Of a DNA stretch of 17,915 nt, positions 6,650-14,514 are shown in pieces. The translations under genes were made by a program, and so were the position numbers. The stretch spans positions 1 through 17,915 of the forward strand of contig BTRG01000051.1 in NCBI GenBank assembly GCA_036986275.1, given 5' to 3'. Source of the stretch: BTRG01 sp036986275. Its GTDB lineage: Bacteria > Pseudomonadota > Gammaproteobacteria > Acidiferrobacterales > SZUA-150. Every line of letters starts with the position of its first letter. Positions within the stretch are counted from its first letter, which is position 1. The notes under the pieces were generated by a model. The model did not search any database. It saw only the letters and a program-made list of their open reading frames with translations, and was not told the origin of the DNA.

Positions 6650-7032
6650 TGGCGCGCCCGACAGGATTCGAACCTGTAACCTACGGCTTAGCTTACCCCT
6701 ACAACTTTCGTTGCCTCGCCCTTATAAACTCAAGGCGCGAGTTTGTGGTCTGGACTATATCTTCACCGTCTCAGGTGGGACACGTATAGTCTCTACGGAT
6801 CCCGTGACCCCACCGAAGCGGCGCCTTACCACGCTTACCTGCTCCGTGTTGCCACGGAAGCCCTTGGCAGTGATTTCGGTTTCCTCGGTATTGCCATCGC
6901 CATGACGCGTTAAGGTTTCACCGATACAGTGTCCTGCACTCTGACGGTTCATTTTCCCGCCGGAGGCTCCTGGAGGACGACGTCAGCCGTCCGCTTAAAG
7001 GCCGTTGCTCTATCCGGTTGAGCTACGGGCGC
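6650..7032 (-). tRNA. tRNA-Arg (anticodon TCT), interrupted by a group I intron
   Basis: The 5' exon (complement of 6998-7032) gives acceptor GCGCCCG, the D arm, anticodon-stem strand ACGGC and loop bases C32-T33-T34. The 3' exon (complement of 6650-6691) gives C35-T36-A37-A38, stem GCCGT, variable loop, T arm with TTCGAAT, acceptor CGGGCGC, G73 and CCA. Joined, the loop reads CTTCTAA, anticodon TCT, and the molecule closely resembles the E. coli AGA-reading tRNA-Arg. Without splicing it could not fold or decode, so the intron at 6692-6997 must be removed to produce this tRNA. There is a T run at the 5' junction (6997-6999), but the tRNA needs exactly two of the Ts, which fixes the split between positions 34 and 35. 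Confidence 0.93.
6692..6997 (-). ncRNA. group I self-splicing intron in tRNA-Arg(TCT)
   Basis: About 306 nt on the minus strand, ending in G (complement of 6692), the conserved omega-G of group I introns. The catalytic core is visible: the R-side element GTAGAGACTATACG (6783-6796), the S-side element AAGATATAGTCC (6752-6763), and a 7-bp P7 pairing GACTATA (6785-6791) with TATAGTC (6753-6759). Upstream, CGGTGAAACCTTA (around 6912-6924) and CCCACCTGAG (about 6769-6778) match the joining and P3/P8 segments of the Azoarcus/Anabaena tRNA introns (subgroup IC3). A 4-bp P9-type hairpin with a GAAA tetraloop lies at 6701-6714, and a GCAA-capped hairpin at 6844-6857. There is no room for a homing endonuclease and no coding sequence is convincing. 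Removal is expected to be RNA-catalysed with an external guanosine. Confidence 0.92.
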
Positions 7033-7037
7033 AAAAG

Positions 7038-7114
7038 TGGTCGGGGCAGAGAGATTCGAACTCCCGACATCCTGCTCCCAAAGCAGGCGCGCTACCAGAC
7101 TGCGCTATGCCCCG
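7038..7114 (-). tRNA. tRNA-Pro (anticodon TGG)
   Basis: First tRNA of the cluster in transcription order. On the minus strand the acceptor CGGGGCA pairs with TGCCCCG, followed by A73 and CCA. The anticodon stem CCTGC/GCAGG encloses loop TTTGGGA, anticodon TGG. The D and T arms are regular and the T loop is TTCGAAT. It lies 5 nt before the tRNA-Arg 5' exon. Confidence 0.95.
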
Positions 7115-7160
7115 TTTTGTGACAGGGTACTTTTAAAAGCCGCTGTCGCCATGCGCCGGA

Positions 7161-7189
7161 ACTATACGTCGCTACAGAGGCAATCTCAA
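7161..7189 (-). promoter_or_regulatory. sigma-70 promoter of the tRNA operon
   Basis: On the minus strand TTGAGA (7184-7189) is followed after exactly 17 nt by TATAGT (7161-7166), about 46 nt before the tRNA-Pro 5' end. The bases just after the -10 box (TCCGGCGC) are GC-rich, the discriminator type linked to growth-rate and stringent control of stable RNA genes in gammaproteobacteria. A single transcript carrying all four tRNAs is the simplest reading. Confidence 0.7.
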
Positions 7190-7271
7190 TGCCGGTTCGC
7201 TCGGTAAGTTTGGTGATTATCCGTCGCCCATGCGATCATCGGCACCCCGTTGAATACTGCGAATTCGTTGC

Positions 7272-8129
7272 ATGACTGCACAATTGATAAATGGCAAGGC
7301 AATAGCGGCAGCCCTGCAACAAGAGATTAAACATCGGGTTTCTCAACGCCTGGCGGATGGCAAGCGGGCACCGGGCCTGGCTGTTATAATGGTTGGCCAG
7401 GACCCGGCCTCCGTGATTTATGTGCGCAATAAGCGCAAGGCCTGCGAGGATGCCGGGGTACGCTCCTTCTCACATAATTTAGCGGCCAGCACCCGCCAGC
7501 AAGCCTTGCTGCAACTCATTGATGAGTTGAATCAGAACAATGAAGTCGACGGCATACTGATACAACTGCCCCTGCCCGGGCATATTGATACGCAAATTGT
7601 ACTGGAACGCATCCAGCCCGATAAAGACGTGGATGGTTTTCATCCCTATAACATCGGTCGTCTTGCCGCGCGCATGCCCTTGCTGTCCTCTTGTACGCCC
7701 CATGGCATTATGCGTTTGCTGGAGTCCACCAGCGAACCGGTCAGGGGACAGGATGCCGTCGTGGTAGGCGCCTCCAATCATGTAGGCCGGCCCATGGCGC
7801 TGGAATTACTTATTGCCGGCTGTACGGTGACAATCTGTCATCGCTTCACCCGCGACCTGCGGGACCATGTGAGCCGCGCCGATATTGTTGTCGTCGCCGT
7901 GGGCAAACCCGGGTTGGTAAAAGGTGACTGGATTAAACCCGGTGCTGTTGTCATTGATGTCGGTATGAATCGACTTGCGGATGGCAGTCTGGTCGGTGAT
8001 GTGGAATTTGGTCCGGCGGCAGCACGCGCCGGCTGGATCACACCGGTGCCCGGGGGTGTGGGGCCCATGACCGTGGCAACCCTGCTGCTGAATACACTGG
8101 AAGCCACGATCAAGTTTCACGATAAGTAG
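7272..8129 (+). CDS. folD: bifunctional methylene-THF dehydrogenase / methenyl-THF cyclohydrolase
   Basis: Cytoplasmic enzyme that interconverts 5,10-methylene-, methenyl- and 10-formyl-tetrahydrofolate using NADP, supplying one-carbon units for purines, formyl-Met and, through ThyA, dTMP. The 285-aa length is normal. Key residues are in place: Y50 and catalytic K54 in YVRNKRKAC, Q98 in QLPLP, D121 in PDKDVDGFHPYNIGRL, and the dinucleotide motif VVVGASNHVGRPM (163-175). His replaces the more usual Ile in the GASNxVGRP turn. The C-terminal signature PVPGGVGPMTVATLL (258-272) is complete. The ATG at 7272 gives the standard N-terminus. No strong Shine-Dalgarno is seen. It is followed after 12 nt by the rhomboid gene, so they are probably co-transcribed. 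Confidence 0.97.
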   Translation: MTAQLINGKAIAAALQQEIKHRVSQRLADGKRAPGLAVIMVGQDPASVIYVRNKRKACEDAGVRSFSHNLAASTRQQALLQLIDELNQNNEVDGILIQLPLPGHIDTQIVLERIQPDKDVDGFHPYNIGRLAARMPLLSSCTPHGIMRLLESTSEPVRGQDAVVVGASNHVGRPMALELLIAGCTVTICHRFTRDLRDHVSRADIVVVAVGKPGLVKGDWIKPGAVVIDVGMNRLADGSLVGDVEFGPAAARAGWITPVPGGVGPMTVATLLLNTLEATIKFHDK

Positions 8130-8141
8130 ACGCGCACCACC

Positions 8142-8852
8142 ATGATCCCGATCAGTGACAACAATCCGACACATCATTTTCCGATAATCACGCTCGCCAT
8201 CATTACACTGAGTGTGGCCGTTTTCTTATGGCAGTTGTCCCTGGGGCCCACCGGTCAACAGGCCGTTGCCCTGAGCCTGGGCACCGTGCCATCGGTCCTG
8301 TTTGGTAGCAAACAACTGCCGCCCGAATTACAAATCCTCCCGGCCGAAGCGACACTGATCACCTCTATGTTCCTGCATGGGAGCTGGATGCATTTAATCG
8401 GAAATATGCTCTACCTGTGGATCTTCGGGAATAATATTGAAGACGCCATGGGCCACAAGCGCTTCGTGCTATTTTATCTGCTGAGTGGTGTGCTGGCCGC
8501 GCTGGCCTTTGCCCTCCCGAATATCGACTCAACAATACCCATGATTGGCGCTTCCGGGGCCATCTCCGGTGTGCTCGGCGCCTATTTGATACTCTATCCG
8601 CGAGCCAAGATATTGGTCCTCATCCCGCTGGGATTTTTCCTGACCCACATGAGGTTGTCAGCAATATGGGTGTTGGGTTTCTGGATTATCTTGCAAGTCA
8701 TTAACTCGCTCATCACGCCTTCTACAGGGGGCGGGGTTGCCTGGGGTGCGCATTTGGGAGGGTTTGTGGCAGGTATGTTGCTGATCCCTTTTTTCAAATA
8801 CCGCTCCGTGCCTTACTTCTCACACGGAAACCACGGAAAACCGCGAGATTGA
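8142..8852 (+). CDS. rhomboid-family intramembrane serine protease
   Basis: Membrane protein of 236 aa that would cleave transmembrane segments of other proteins inside the inner membrane. The catalytic pair is visible: S138 in GASGAISG and H204 in GAHLGGFVAG. The oxyanion-side HGSWMHLIGNM motif (79-89; H84 and N88) and about six hydrophobic helices complete the rhomboid fold. A long, moderately hydrophobic loop (about 33-70) separates the first helix from the HGSW motif, as in the bacterial subgroup that is often annotated only as 'rhomboid family'. The last about 12 residues are polar and are encoded by a short repeated CACGGAAA sequence. The substrate is unknown. It sits 12 nt after folD with no obvious functional link. 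Confidence 0.92.
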   Translation: MIPISDNNPTHHFPIITLAIITLSVAVFLWQLSLGPTGQQAVALSLGTVPSVLFGSKQLPPELQILPAEATLITSMFLHGSWMHLIGNMLYLWIFGNNIEDAMGHKRFVLFYLLSGVLAALAFALPNIDSTIPMIGASGAISGVLGAYLILYPRAKILVLIPLGFFLTHMRLSAIWVLGFWIILQVINSLITPSTGGGVAWGAHLGGFVAGMLLIPFFKYRSVPYFSHGNHGKPRD

Positions 8853-8858
8853 TTTTCC

Positions 8859-9527
8859 TTATCGGGAATTGATGTGATTGCGAATGCCGTTACGTTGCAG
8901 TAAGGGCCGTGGTTTTGCCATGGTTGCCACCGGTTGTATCCGACCGGCAACAATCGTCAGAATTTCCGCGACCATATAACTGACGATGATGGCTGCCGCG
9001 GCCAGCAAGATTCCGGAAAACATAAATTCTATGCCGCCAATAAAACTGGTATCGCCCCGTACCGGAAAAAGCCTGTGCAACGGCCCCAGAATGGTAGACA
9101 CCTTTTGGCTGGTGAACCAGACGAATAGACCGCCGCCTATCGCTACAAAAGCAACGAATGCCGCATAGGCCTCGCCAACCATGCGCACCAATACAGCGCC
9201 GAGTGGCAACATAAAGATTTCGTTTTGCTTCAGCGCTTCGATGTTGCGAGCACGAATAACCAACACATGCGCAACTGAATAAACAGCGAGTATGTAGAAG
9301 AGCTGGAATAAAATACCCCCAAATATCGCCCCTTTGCTCGGCAGCTCAAACACCACCCGTCCGGCATGAAAGAAGGATGCCAGACTGGCCAGCACCGCGA
9401 GACCGGCGGCGCCCCGTAAGGTCACCGCGGTCGCCCGGCAAAAGAATTTTCCATCCTCCAGGCGACGCAACAACGGACGAATAAAGAGGTACTCCTCAAT
9501 GTTATTTTGTTTGTCTTGCGTGTCCAT
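8859..9527 (-). CDS. uncharacterised four-helix membrane protein
   Basis: I do not recognise this 222-aa protein. It has a charged cytoplasmic-type N-terminus (about 1-33), then hydrophobic stretches at about 34-54, 67-91, 107-136 and 162-194, and a basic C-terminal tail (about 197-222). No enzymatic motif, cysteine pair or metal site is apparent. Its stop codon lies 6 nt from that of the rhomboid gene on the other strand, and it is divergent from thyA with a 138-nt shared upstream region. The coding assignment rests on its length, its alternating hydrophobic profile, and the absence of a better reading frame on the other strand. Confidence 0.75.
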   Translation of the reverse strand: MDTQDKQNNIEEYLFIRPLLRRLEDGKFFCRATAVTLRGAAGLAVLASLASFFHAGRVVFELPSKGAIFGGILFQLFYILAVYSVAHVLVIRARNIEALKQNEIFMLPLGAVLVRMVGEAYAAFVAFVAIGGGLFVWFTSQKVSTILGPLHRLFPVRGDTSFIGGIEFMFSGILLAAAAIIVSYMVAEILTIVAGRIQPVATMAKPRPLLQRNGIRNHINSR

Positions 9528-9665
9528 TGCTGTTCTGTTCGTGCTGCACCCTGATAAATATCCGGATATACTGTACTGCTGTAACTATGCATTATTGCAG
9601 TAATTGTAACCCAACATACTGATTCACATAGCGAATCAAGCACCACTCGTCGGGGAAAACCACGC

Positions 9666-10460
9666 ATGCAACAGTATCTTGACCTGTTAAGACATCTTCG
9701 CAATCACGGTACCAGAAAATCGGACCGCACGGGAACCGGCACCCTCAGTGTCTTTGGATACCAGATGCGCTTTGACCTGTCCATGGGTTTCCCGGCCCTG
9801 ACGACAAAGAAATTACACTTGCGCTCGATTATTCATGAGTTGCTTTGGTTCTTAAGCGGTGACACCAACATAAATTACCTAAAACAAAATGGCGTCAGTA
9901 TCTGGGACGAATGGGCCGATGATCAGGGCTATCTGGGACCGGTTTATGGTTATCAATGGCGCTCCTGGCCCACTCCCGATGGACGGCATATCGATCAGAT
10001 ATCACAGGTGCTACAGCAGATTAAGCAGACCCCGGATTCACGGCGCATCATCGTCAGTGCCTGGAATGTGGCCGACCTGGAGAACATGGCCTTACCACCC
10101 TGTCATGCCTTTTTCCAATTTTATGTGGCAGACGGAAAACTATCCTGCCAGCTCTATCAGCGCAGTGCGGACACCTTTCTTGGCGTGCCTTTCAATATCG
10201 CATCCTATGCCCTGCTCACCATGATGATGGCGCAAGTTACCGGACTGCAGGCTGGAGATTTCGTGCACACATTGGGTGATGCCCATCTCTATCTAAACCA
10301 TCTTCAGCAAGCCGATACACAACTTGCACGCACACCCAAAACATTACCCACCATGCGCATCAATCCGGAAGTAAGCTCCCTGTTTGATTTTACATACAAT
10401 GATTTTGAATTACTCAACTACGATCCCTGCCCCTCCATTAAGGCCCCCATCGCGGTTTAA
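9666..10460 (+). CDS. thyA: thymidylate synthase
   Basis: Makes dTMP from dUMP with methylene-tetrahydrofolate, releasing dihydrofolate. At 264 aa it has exactly the length of the E. coli enzyme. The nucleophile C146 sits in LPPCHAFFQFYV. The phosphate-binding R21 (DRTGTGT), R126-R127 (DSRRII) and the QRSADTFLGVPFNIASYA segment (about 164-181) are all present, as is the C-terminal SIKAPIAV. The ATG at 9666 gives the expected N-terminus. It is followed after 17 nt by folA, which regenerates tetrahydrofolate, a common and functionally tight pairing. Confidence 0.98.
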   Translation: MQQYLDLLRHLRNHGTRKSDRTGTGTLSVFGYQMRFDLSMGFPALTTKKLHLRSIIHELLWFLSGDTNINYLKQNGVSIWDEWADDQGYLGPVYGYQWRSWPTPDGRHIDQISQVLQQIKQTPDSRRIIVSAWNVADLENMALPPCHAFFQFYVADGKLSCQLYQRSADTFLGVPFNIASYALLTMMMAQVTGLQAGDFVHTLGDAHLYLNHLQQADTQLARTPKTLPTMRINPEVSSLFDFTYNDFELLNYDPCPSIKAPIAV

Positions 10461-10477
10461 TTTTTCTCTGTCTGCTT

Positions 10478-10984
10478 GTGAATTCGCAACCCAGAATTTC
10501 GCTTATCGTTGCCATGTCACGCAATCGCGTCATAGGCGTGAAAAATCATTTGCCTTGGCATTTGCCGGGCGATATGAAGTTCTTTAAAGAAACAACAAGT
10601 GGCCATCACATCATTACTGGCAGAAAGAACTATGAGGACATCGGCAAGCCCCTGCCCAATCGAACCAACATCGTTGTCACCACGGATAAAAACTTCGTGG
10701 CTCCCGGCTGCATTGTTGCCAATAATCTGGAAGACGCCTTAAAGGCGGTAAAAAACGACAACGAAGTCTTTATTATCGGTGGTGCAAAGATCTATGAGCA
10801 AATGCTGCCCCGGGCTGATCGTATCTATCTCACGCTCATCGATGCGGAGATTCCCGGTGACACCTATTTCCCTGATATGAATTTTGAGGACTGGCAGGAA
10901 ATCAGCAGGCAAGAGCATGTCGCCGATGACAAGAACGCCTACAGCTTCACCATCCTGACGCTCGATAGAAAACACACACCCTGA
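10478..10984 (+). CDS. folA: dihydrofolate reductase
   Basis: Reduces dihydrofolate to tetrahydrofolate with NADPH, closing the cycle opened by ThyA directly upstream. 168 aa, slightly longer than E. coli DHFR (159 aa). The first strand ISLIVAMSRNRVIG (7-20), W27, the catalytic acid D32 (LPGDMKFFK), R62 in PLPNR and the cofactor glycines in IIGGAKIYEQ (99-108) are present. The NADPH-binding helix start reads TGRKNYEDIG instead of the common GRxTWESIG, with Asn and Tyr in place of Thr and Trp. The GTG at 10478 is taken as the start: the next ATG falls after the first beta strand and would remove it. No clear Shine-Dalgarno is seen, so translation may be coupled to thyA. Confidence 0.93.
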   Translation: MNSQPRISLIVAMSRNRVIGVKNHLPWHLPGDMKFFKETTSGHHIITGRKNYEDIGKPLPNRTNIVVTTDKNFVAPGCIVANNLEDALKAVKNDNEVFIIGGAKIYEQMLPRADRIYLTLIDAEIPGDTYFPDMNFEDWQEISRQEHVADDKNAYSFTILTLDRKHTP

Positions 10985-10995
10985 TAAGAAAAATA

Positions 10996-11018
10996 CCTTA
11001 ATGTTTCACGCATTAAGG
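10996..11018 (-). terminator. rho-independent terminator between folA and fimV
   Basis: A perfect 8-bp inverted repeat (CCTTAATG at 10996-11003, CATTAAGG at 11011-11018) with a 7-nt loop. Read on the minus strand it is followed by GTATTTTTCTT, a U-rich tract, so it fits termination of fimV transcription. On the plus strand there is no T run after it, though the hairpin may also slow polymerase coming from folA. Confidence 0.65.
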
Positions 11019-11045
11019 CATAGAGATGCTATTGATTCGGATTTC

Positions 11046-14000
11046 TTAAGATATTTGCGCGGCCAACTCCTGGGCCTGCTTCTTTTGCTCATCATTACCC
11101 TCGGCCAGCACTTCATCGAGAATGCTCTTGGCGCCTTCCGCATCGCCCATATCGATATAGGCGCGGGCAAGATCCAGCTTGGTTGCCGTCTCATCCCATT
11201 GCTCGGAAATTTCTTCACCTTCTTCACCGGCTTCCACGACAGCGACATCGCCCTCGGTTTCCATGTCAAACCCAGCCTCTCCCCCTAATGCAGCATCCGC
11301 AATATCACCGGTCATATCCAGACCCCCTTCATCGGTAGACACTGCGTCCGCATTTTTTTCAATATCCCACTCAATTGCCTCTTCTTCCGCCACAGGCATT
11401 TCTTCACTGCTACTGCTTGTAGAAATATCCGCCTCGCCCAGATCGGCATCCAGGCTAAAATCAATTGCCCCTTCGTTTTCGTCCTCAAGATCCAGGGAAG
11501 GAATTTCTTCTGATTCCTGGTCCAGGCTGTCGAGAGACAGGCCACCATCATCGGGCGTTTCACGGACGGGTACAGGAGGCTCTTCTATATCTCCACCCAT
11601 ACCAAAGTCGATGACGCCTGAATCTTCCGATTCATCCGTTGCGGCTAAATCCAGCGATCCATCCAGATCCAGCACATCACCATCTCCGGAAGTGGCATCC
11701 AGGTCTCCAAAATCGAGCACACTCTCGCTGTCTTCCCCACCGATATCCAGCTCCATGTCATCAGCACCACCCGCACTCCCGGCAGCCATGCTGTCCCCAC
11801 TCATTTCACCGGTATCACCAAAGGCATCAAACACACCCGTTGAATCGCCACCGGGCAGAGTTTGGTCGCTCAATCCCGCCACCGTGGTATCCGATTGCGC
11901 ATTCATGGTATCGGTATCTTCAGAAGGTTCGGGGGCCCTGCCATCACCAAACATAGGATTGGACGGATTGAGCTTCTTGCCCATTCCGGCGACACGATCC
12001 CAGACCTGTCCGCCGCGACCTTCCAGGGCGGCATACAATTCTTCCGCCAGGGTTTCAAAGGCCCCCACATCTCCCCGTCCAGAGTAAATCTCCAACAACT
12101 TCTCTTTTAATTCCTGGCGTACGGGATCTTTGACTATCGCCTCTTTTAGGATTTCTTCAGCCTGCTCATCACGGCCATAGGCGAGATACACTTCGGCTTC
12201 AGCCACTGGATCAACTTCATCAGTGCTGACATTGCCCATGCCACCCTGACTGAAATCACTCAGAAAGGAGGTATCACCTGTATCCACGGGTGAATCACCG
12301 CTATCAGTTATCGTACCTTCGCTATCCATGGCGGAGTTGAGGATGCTCTCTTCAAACTCAGCGTTTGCTTGCTGACGGCGGCGGAAGTAAACAAGAACGA
12401 TTGCCCCTACCAGTAGTACAAATACCCCTCCGGCGATCTGGATAAACAAACCACCGCTGGTGACACTCTCCAGGATATCTTCTATCAGACCCCGCTCCGG
12501 CGGCGGGGGTGTAATGAGCTTTGCCCGCGCCTTGGCGGCGGGTTTAGTTGCCGGCTCAACGGATGTAATGGGCGGCGCCTCTTTGGCATCAACCTCTTTG
12601 GGCGCCTTATCGGCACCCTCTGCCACGGGCTCTCCCTGGGCCATGGACTGGCTTTCCAGTTCCAGTAACCGTTTCTGATTTTCCAGTTGCTCACTGACCT
12701 GACCGGCGCGTTGACCCAGGTCTTTATGCTCAATTTCTTTCGAAGCCAATGACTCTTCGAGCGAGGCCACTTTGTCGGCCAGCGCTATCTGCTCCTGCTT
12801 GCCTGTGTCCTTGGAGCTTTCAGAATCCGCAACAACCTTGTCTTTTTTGGCCTGCTCTTCTTCAAGATTGGAGCGAACAATTTTCAACAAATCATCGGCA
12901 GGCATGCCTTCCATTGAACCAGCAGGTTTTTTCGCCGGCTTTGTTTCTTTCTTGGCCACAGGCTTTTCTTTCGCCTTGGGCGTTTTTTCTGTCTTGGCCG
13001 CAACTTGAGGCGCCGCTTCTTGCTTGGAGGCTTCTTGCGCCATTTCCTGTTTTAGCGCTTCCTCAAGCGTCATGGCCTCTGGCGCTGAATCCTGCGGGAC
13101 AATCTCGGCCTCATCAACGGGTATCGTATATTGTGCACTGGCTAACTTTAATTTGTGCTCTTGCCAGGCATCATAATGACTGCGAAAGGCCTGACGTGAT
13201 TGCTTGGGATTCTGTGATTCATAGGCCTCGGGGTCCGGGATAACCAGTATTTTACCCGCTTTCAGGTTATTGACATTGTTGCCAAAAAAGGCGTTGGGGT
13301 TATTGCGATAAATAGCCATGGCCACTTGTTCAACACTGATGTTGGCATCCGGGCGCAGGCTGTCTGCAACCTGCCACAAGGTATCACCACGTTTGATTGT
13401 TACGCGATCGGGTGTTTCCACCATCTCGCTGATTACGGGTGGGCCGAAGATTTCGTCGGCCGGTGGCTCCATATCGGCGATCGTCGCCTCATGGCCTCTA
13501 TCGGCCGGAACCAGTGTTTCTACTTTTACCGGTTCAGGCTCCCCGGGCTGCTTCTTATCCAGCGGCCAACCACTGGGACTTATTGCGGCCTCATCCGAAG
13601 TTTGAGGACCGAATAAAGTCTCGGGCTCAGTACTACGCTGAGCCATCACAGGCTCAGGTTTGGGTGCAGGCTGAGTTGCCGCTGGCTTGGGCTGCACCGG
13701 TTCGGGTTCGATCTGCTGGGCGACTTGTGGTGGTGCAGCGGCCACGGGCTGAGGCACTGGCGCCGGGGCTATCGGTTCCGGTTGTGGGGCCTGGGCAACA
13801 GGGACAGGCGTTACGGTAGGCGCACTGACGCCCACGGGGCTTCCGGCGACCAGGTATGGCGGATCAATGAGCGCGGTATATTCACGAATCAGGCGGCCTC
13901 CAGCCCACTCTGTCTTCAACAGCAGATGCAGGAAGGGCTCACGATAGGGCTGATCCGTACGCAGTTGCAGGTAATAACGGCCATCGGCATGGCGTACGAC

Positions 14001-14246
14001 GTCGAACTTGATGTTGCTCAGATGGGCCGGGCGGGAAATACCAGCCTCGGAGAATTCAGCGCGCGAGGCCAGTTCGACCTTCAGTTTCTTGCGTTCTTTG
14101 GCGCTCAGGGAAGTAAAGCTTATTTCGGCGAATAAGGGCTCGTCCAACGCCGAACGGACATTGATTTGGCCCAGACCGATGGCCTGACCTAATGTGGGCA
14201 CTACCGCCAGCAAAATGGCTAATACCAGCCCGTAAATTCTCTTCAA
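11046..14246 (-). CDS. fimV: FimV/HubP-family polar landmark protein
   Basis: Large inner-membrane protein of 1066 aa that in relatives organises the cell pole and is needed for type IV pilus function and twitching. Visible order: signal peptide (about 1-22), periplasmic FimV domain starting GLGQINVRSALDEPLFAEI (24-42), a Pro/Gln-rich linker (about 140-240), a LysM peptidoglycan-binding domain (about 281-338, VTIKRGDTLWQVAD), an Ala/Lys-rich segment, a coiled coil (about 485-535), one transmembrane helix (about 598-620), a TPR-like region (about 680-730), a very acidic Asp/Glu/Ser/Gly-rich cytoplasmic stretch, and the conserved C-terminal FimV domain (last about 45 residues, TKLDLARAYIDMGDAEGA). 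The start is a TTG with GAGG about 8 nt upstream; no closer ATG gives the signal peptide. The neighbours asd and leuB are usual. The gene often found next, truA, is replaced here by convergent folA. Confidence 0.95.
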   Translation of the reverse strand: MKRIYGLVLAILLAVVPTLGQAIGLGQINVRSALDEPLFAEISFTSLSAKERKKLKVELASRAEFSEAGISRPAHLSNIKFDVVRHADGRYYLQLRTDQPYREPFLHLLLKTEWAGGRLIREYTALIDPPYLVAGSPVGVSAPTVTPVPVAQAPQPEPIAPAPVPQPVAAAPPQVAQQIEPEPVQPKPAATQPAPKPEPVMAQRSTEPETLFGPQTSDEAAISPSGWPLDKKQPGEPEPVKVETLVPADRGHEATIADMEPPADEIFGPPVISEMVETPDRVTIKRGDTLWQVADSLRPDANISVEQVAMAIYRNNPNAFFGNNVNNLKAGKILVIPDPEAYESQNPKQSRQAFRSHYDAWQEHKLKLASAQYTIPVDEAEIVPQDSAPEAMTLEEALKQEMAQEASKQEAAPQVAAKTEKTPKAKEKPVAKKETKPAKKPAGSMEGMPADDLLKIVRSNLEEEQAKKDKVVADSESSKDTGKQEQIALADKVASLEESLASKEIEHKDLGQRAGQVSEQLENQKRLLELESQSMAQGEPVAEGADKAPKEVDAKEAPPITSVEPATKPAAKARAKLITPPPPERGLIEDILESVTSGGLFIQIAGGVFVLLVGAIVLVYFRRRQQANAEFEESILNSAMDSEGTITDSGDSPVDTGDTSFLSDFSQGGMGNVSTDEVDPVAEAEVYLAYGRDEQAEEILKEAIVKDPVRQELKEKLLEIYSGRGDVGAFETLAEELYAALEGRGGQVWDRVAGMGKKLNPSNPMFGDGRAPEPSEDTDTMNAQSDTTVAGLSDQTLPGGDSTGVFDAFGDTGEMSGDSMAAGSAGGADDMELDIGGEDSESVLDFGDLDATSGDGDVLDLDGSLDLAATDESEDSGVIDFGMGGDIEEPPVPVRETPDDGGLSLDSLDQESEEIPSLDLEDENEGAIDFSLDADLGEADISTSSSSEEMPVAEEEAIEWDIEKNADAVSTDEGGLDMTGDIADAALGGEAGFDMETEGDVAVVEAGEEGEEISEQWDETATKLDLARAYIDMGDAEGAKSILDEVLAEGNDEQKKQAQELAAQIS

Positions 14247-14350
14247 TGTAGCGTCCTCACCCCTGTTTATCCGGCCTTCCCAACAATAATGACTTTAGAC
14301 ACGCGGGTTTACGTGATTATTGTAGTAAGACTCTTTACAAATCACAAGTA

Positions 14351-14379
14351 ACTATAGCTGACAGATGGGTTTTTACCAA
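14351..14379 (-). promoter_or_regulatory. sigma-70 promoter of fimV
   Basis: On the minus strand TTGGTA (14374-14379) precedes TATAGT (14351-14356) by exactly 17 nt, about 105 nt upstream of the fimV start. The intergenic region 14247-14514 otherwise shows no open reading frame or strong hairpin, so fimV appears to have its own promoter rather than relying on asd. Confidence 0.6.
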
Positions 14380-14514
14380 TATATCAACCCTCTGCCACCC
14401 TTAAGAAAATGCCGCGATCAGGCCAAAATGGCGCTCAAATCACAGCCCCTCTGATAGTGGTATAGCCAGCGCAGAGAGGAACTTCAACATGGGTGGAATC
14501 GGGGTTTCCCATTC

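Noticed and set aside
6755..6952. 65-aa open frame within the tRNA-Arg intron as a homing endonuclease
   Set aside because: Too short, no LAGLIDADG, GIY-YIG or HNH motif, and it covers the structured catalytic core.
11179..12087. 302-aa plus-strand open frame inside fimV
   Set aside because: Ser/Pro-rich low complexity that mirrors the Asp/Glu/Gly-rich codons of the FimV acidic region; no start context or motif.
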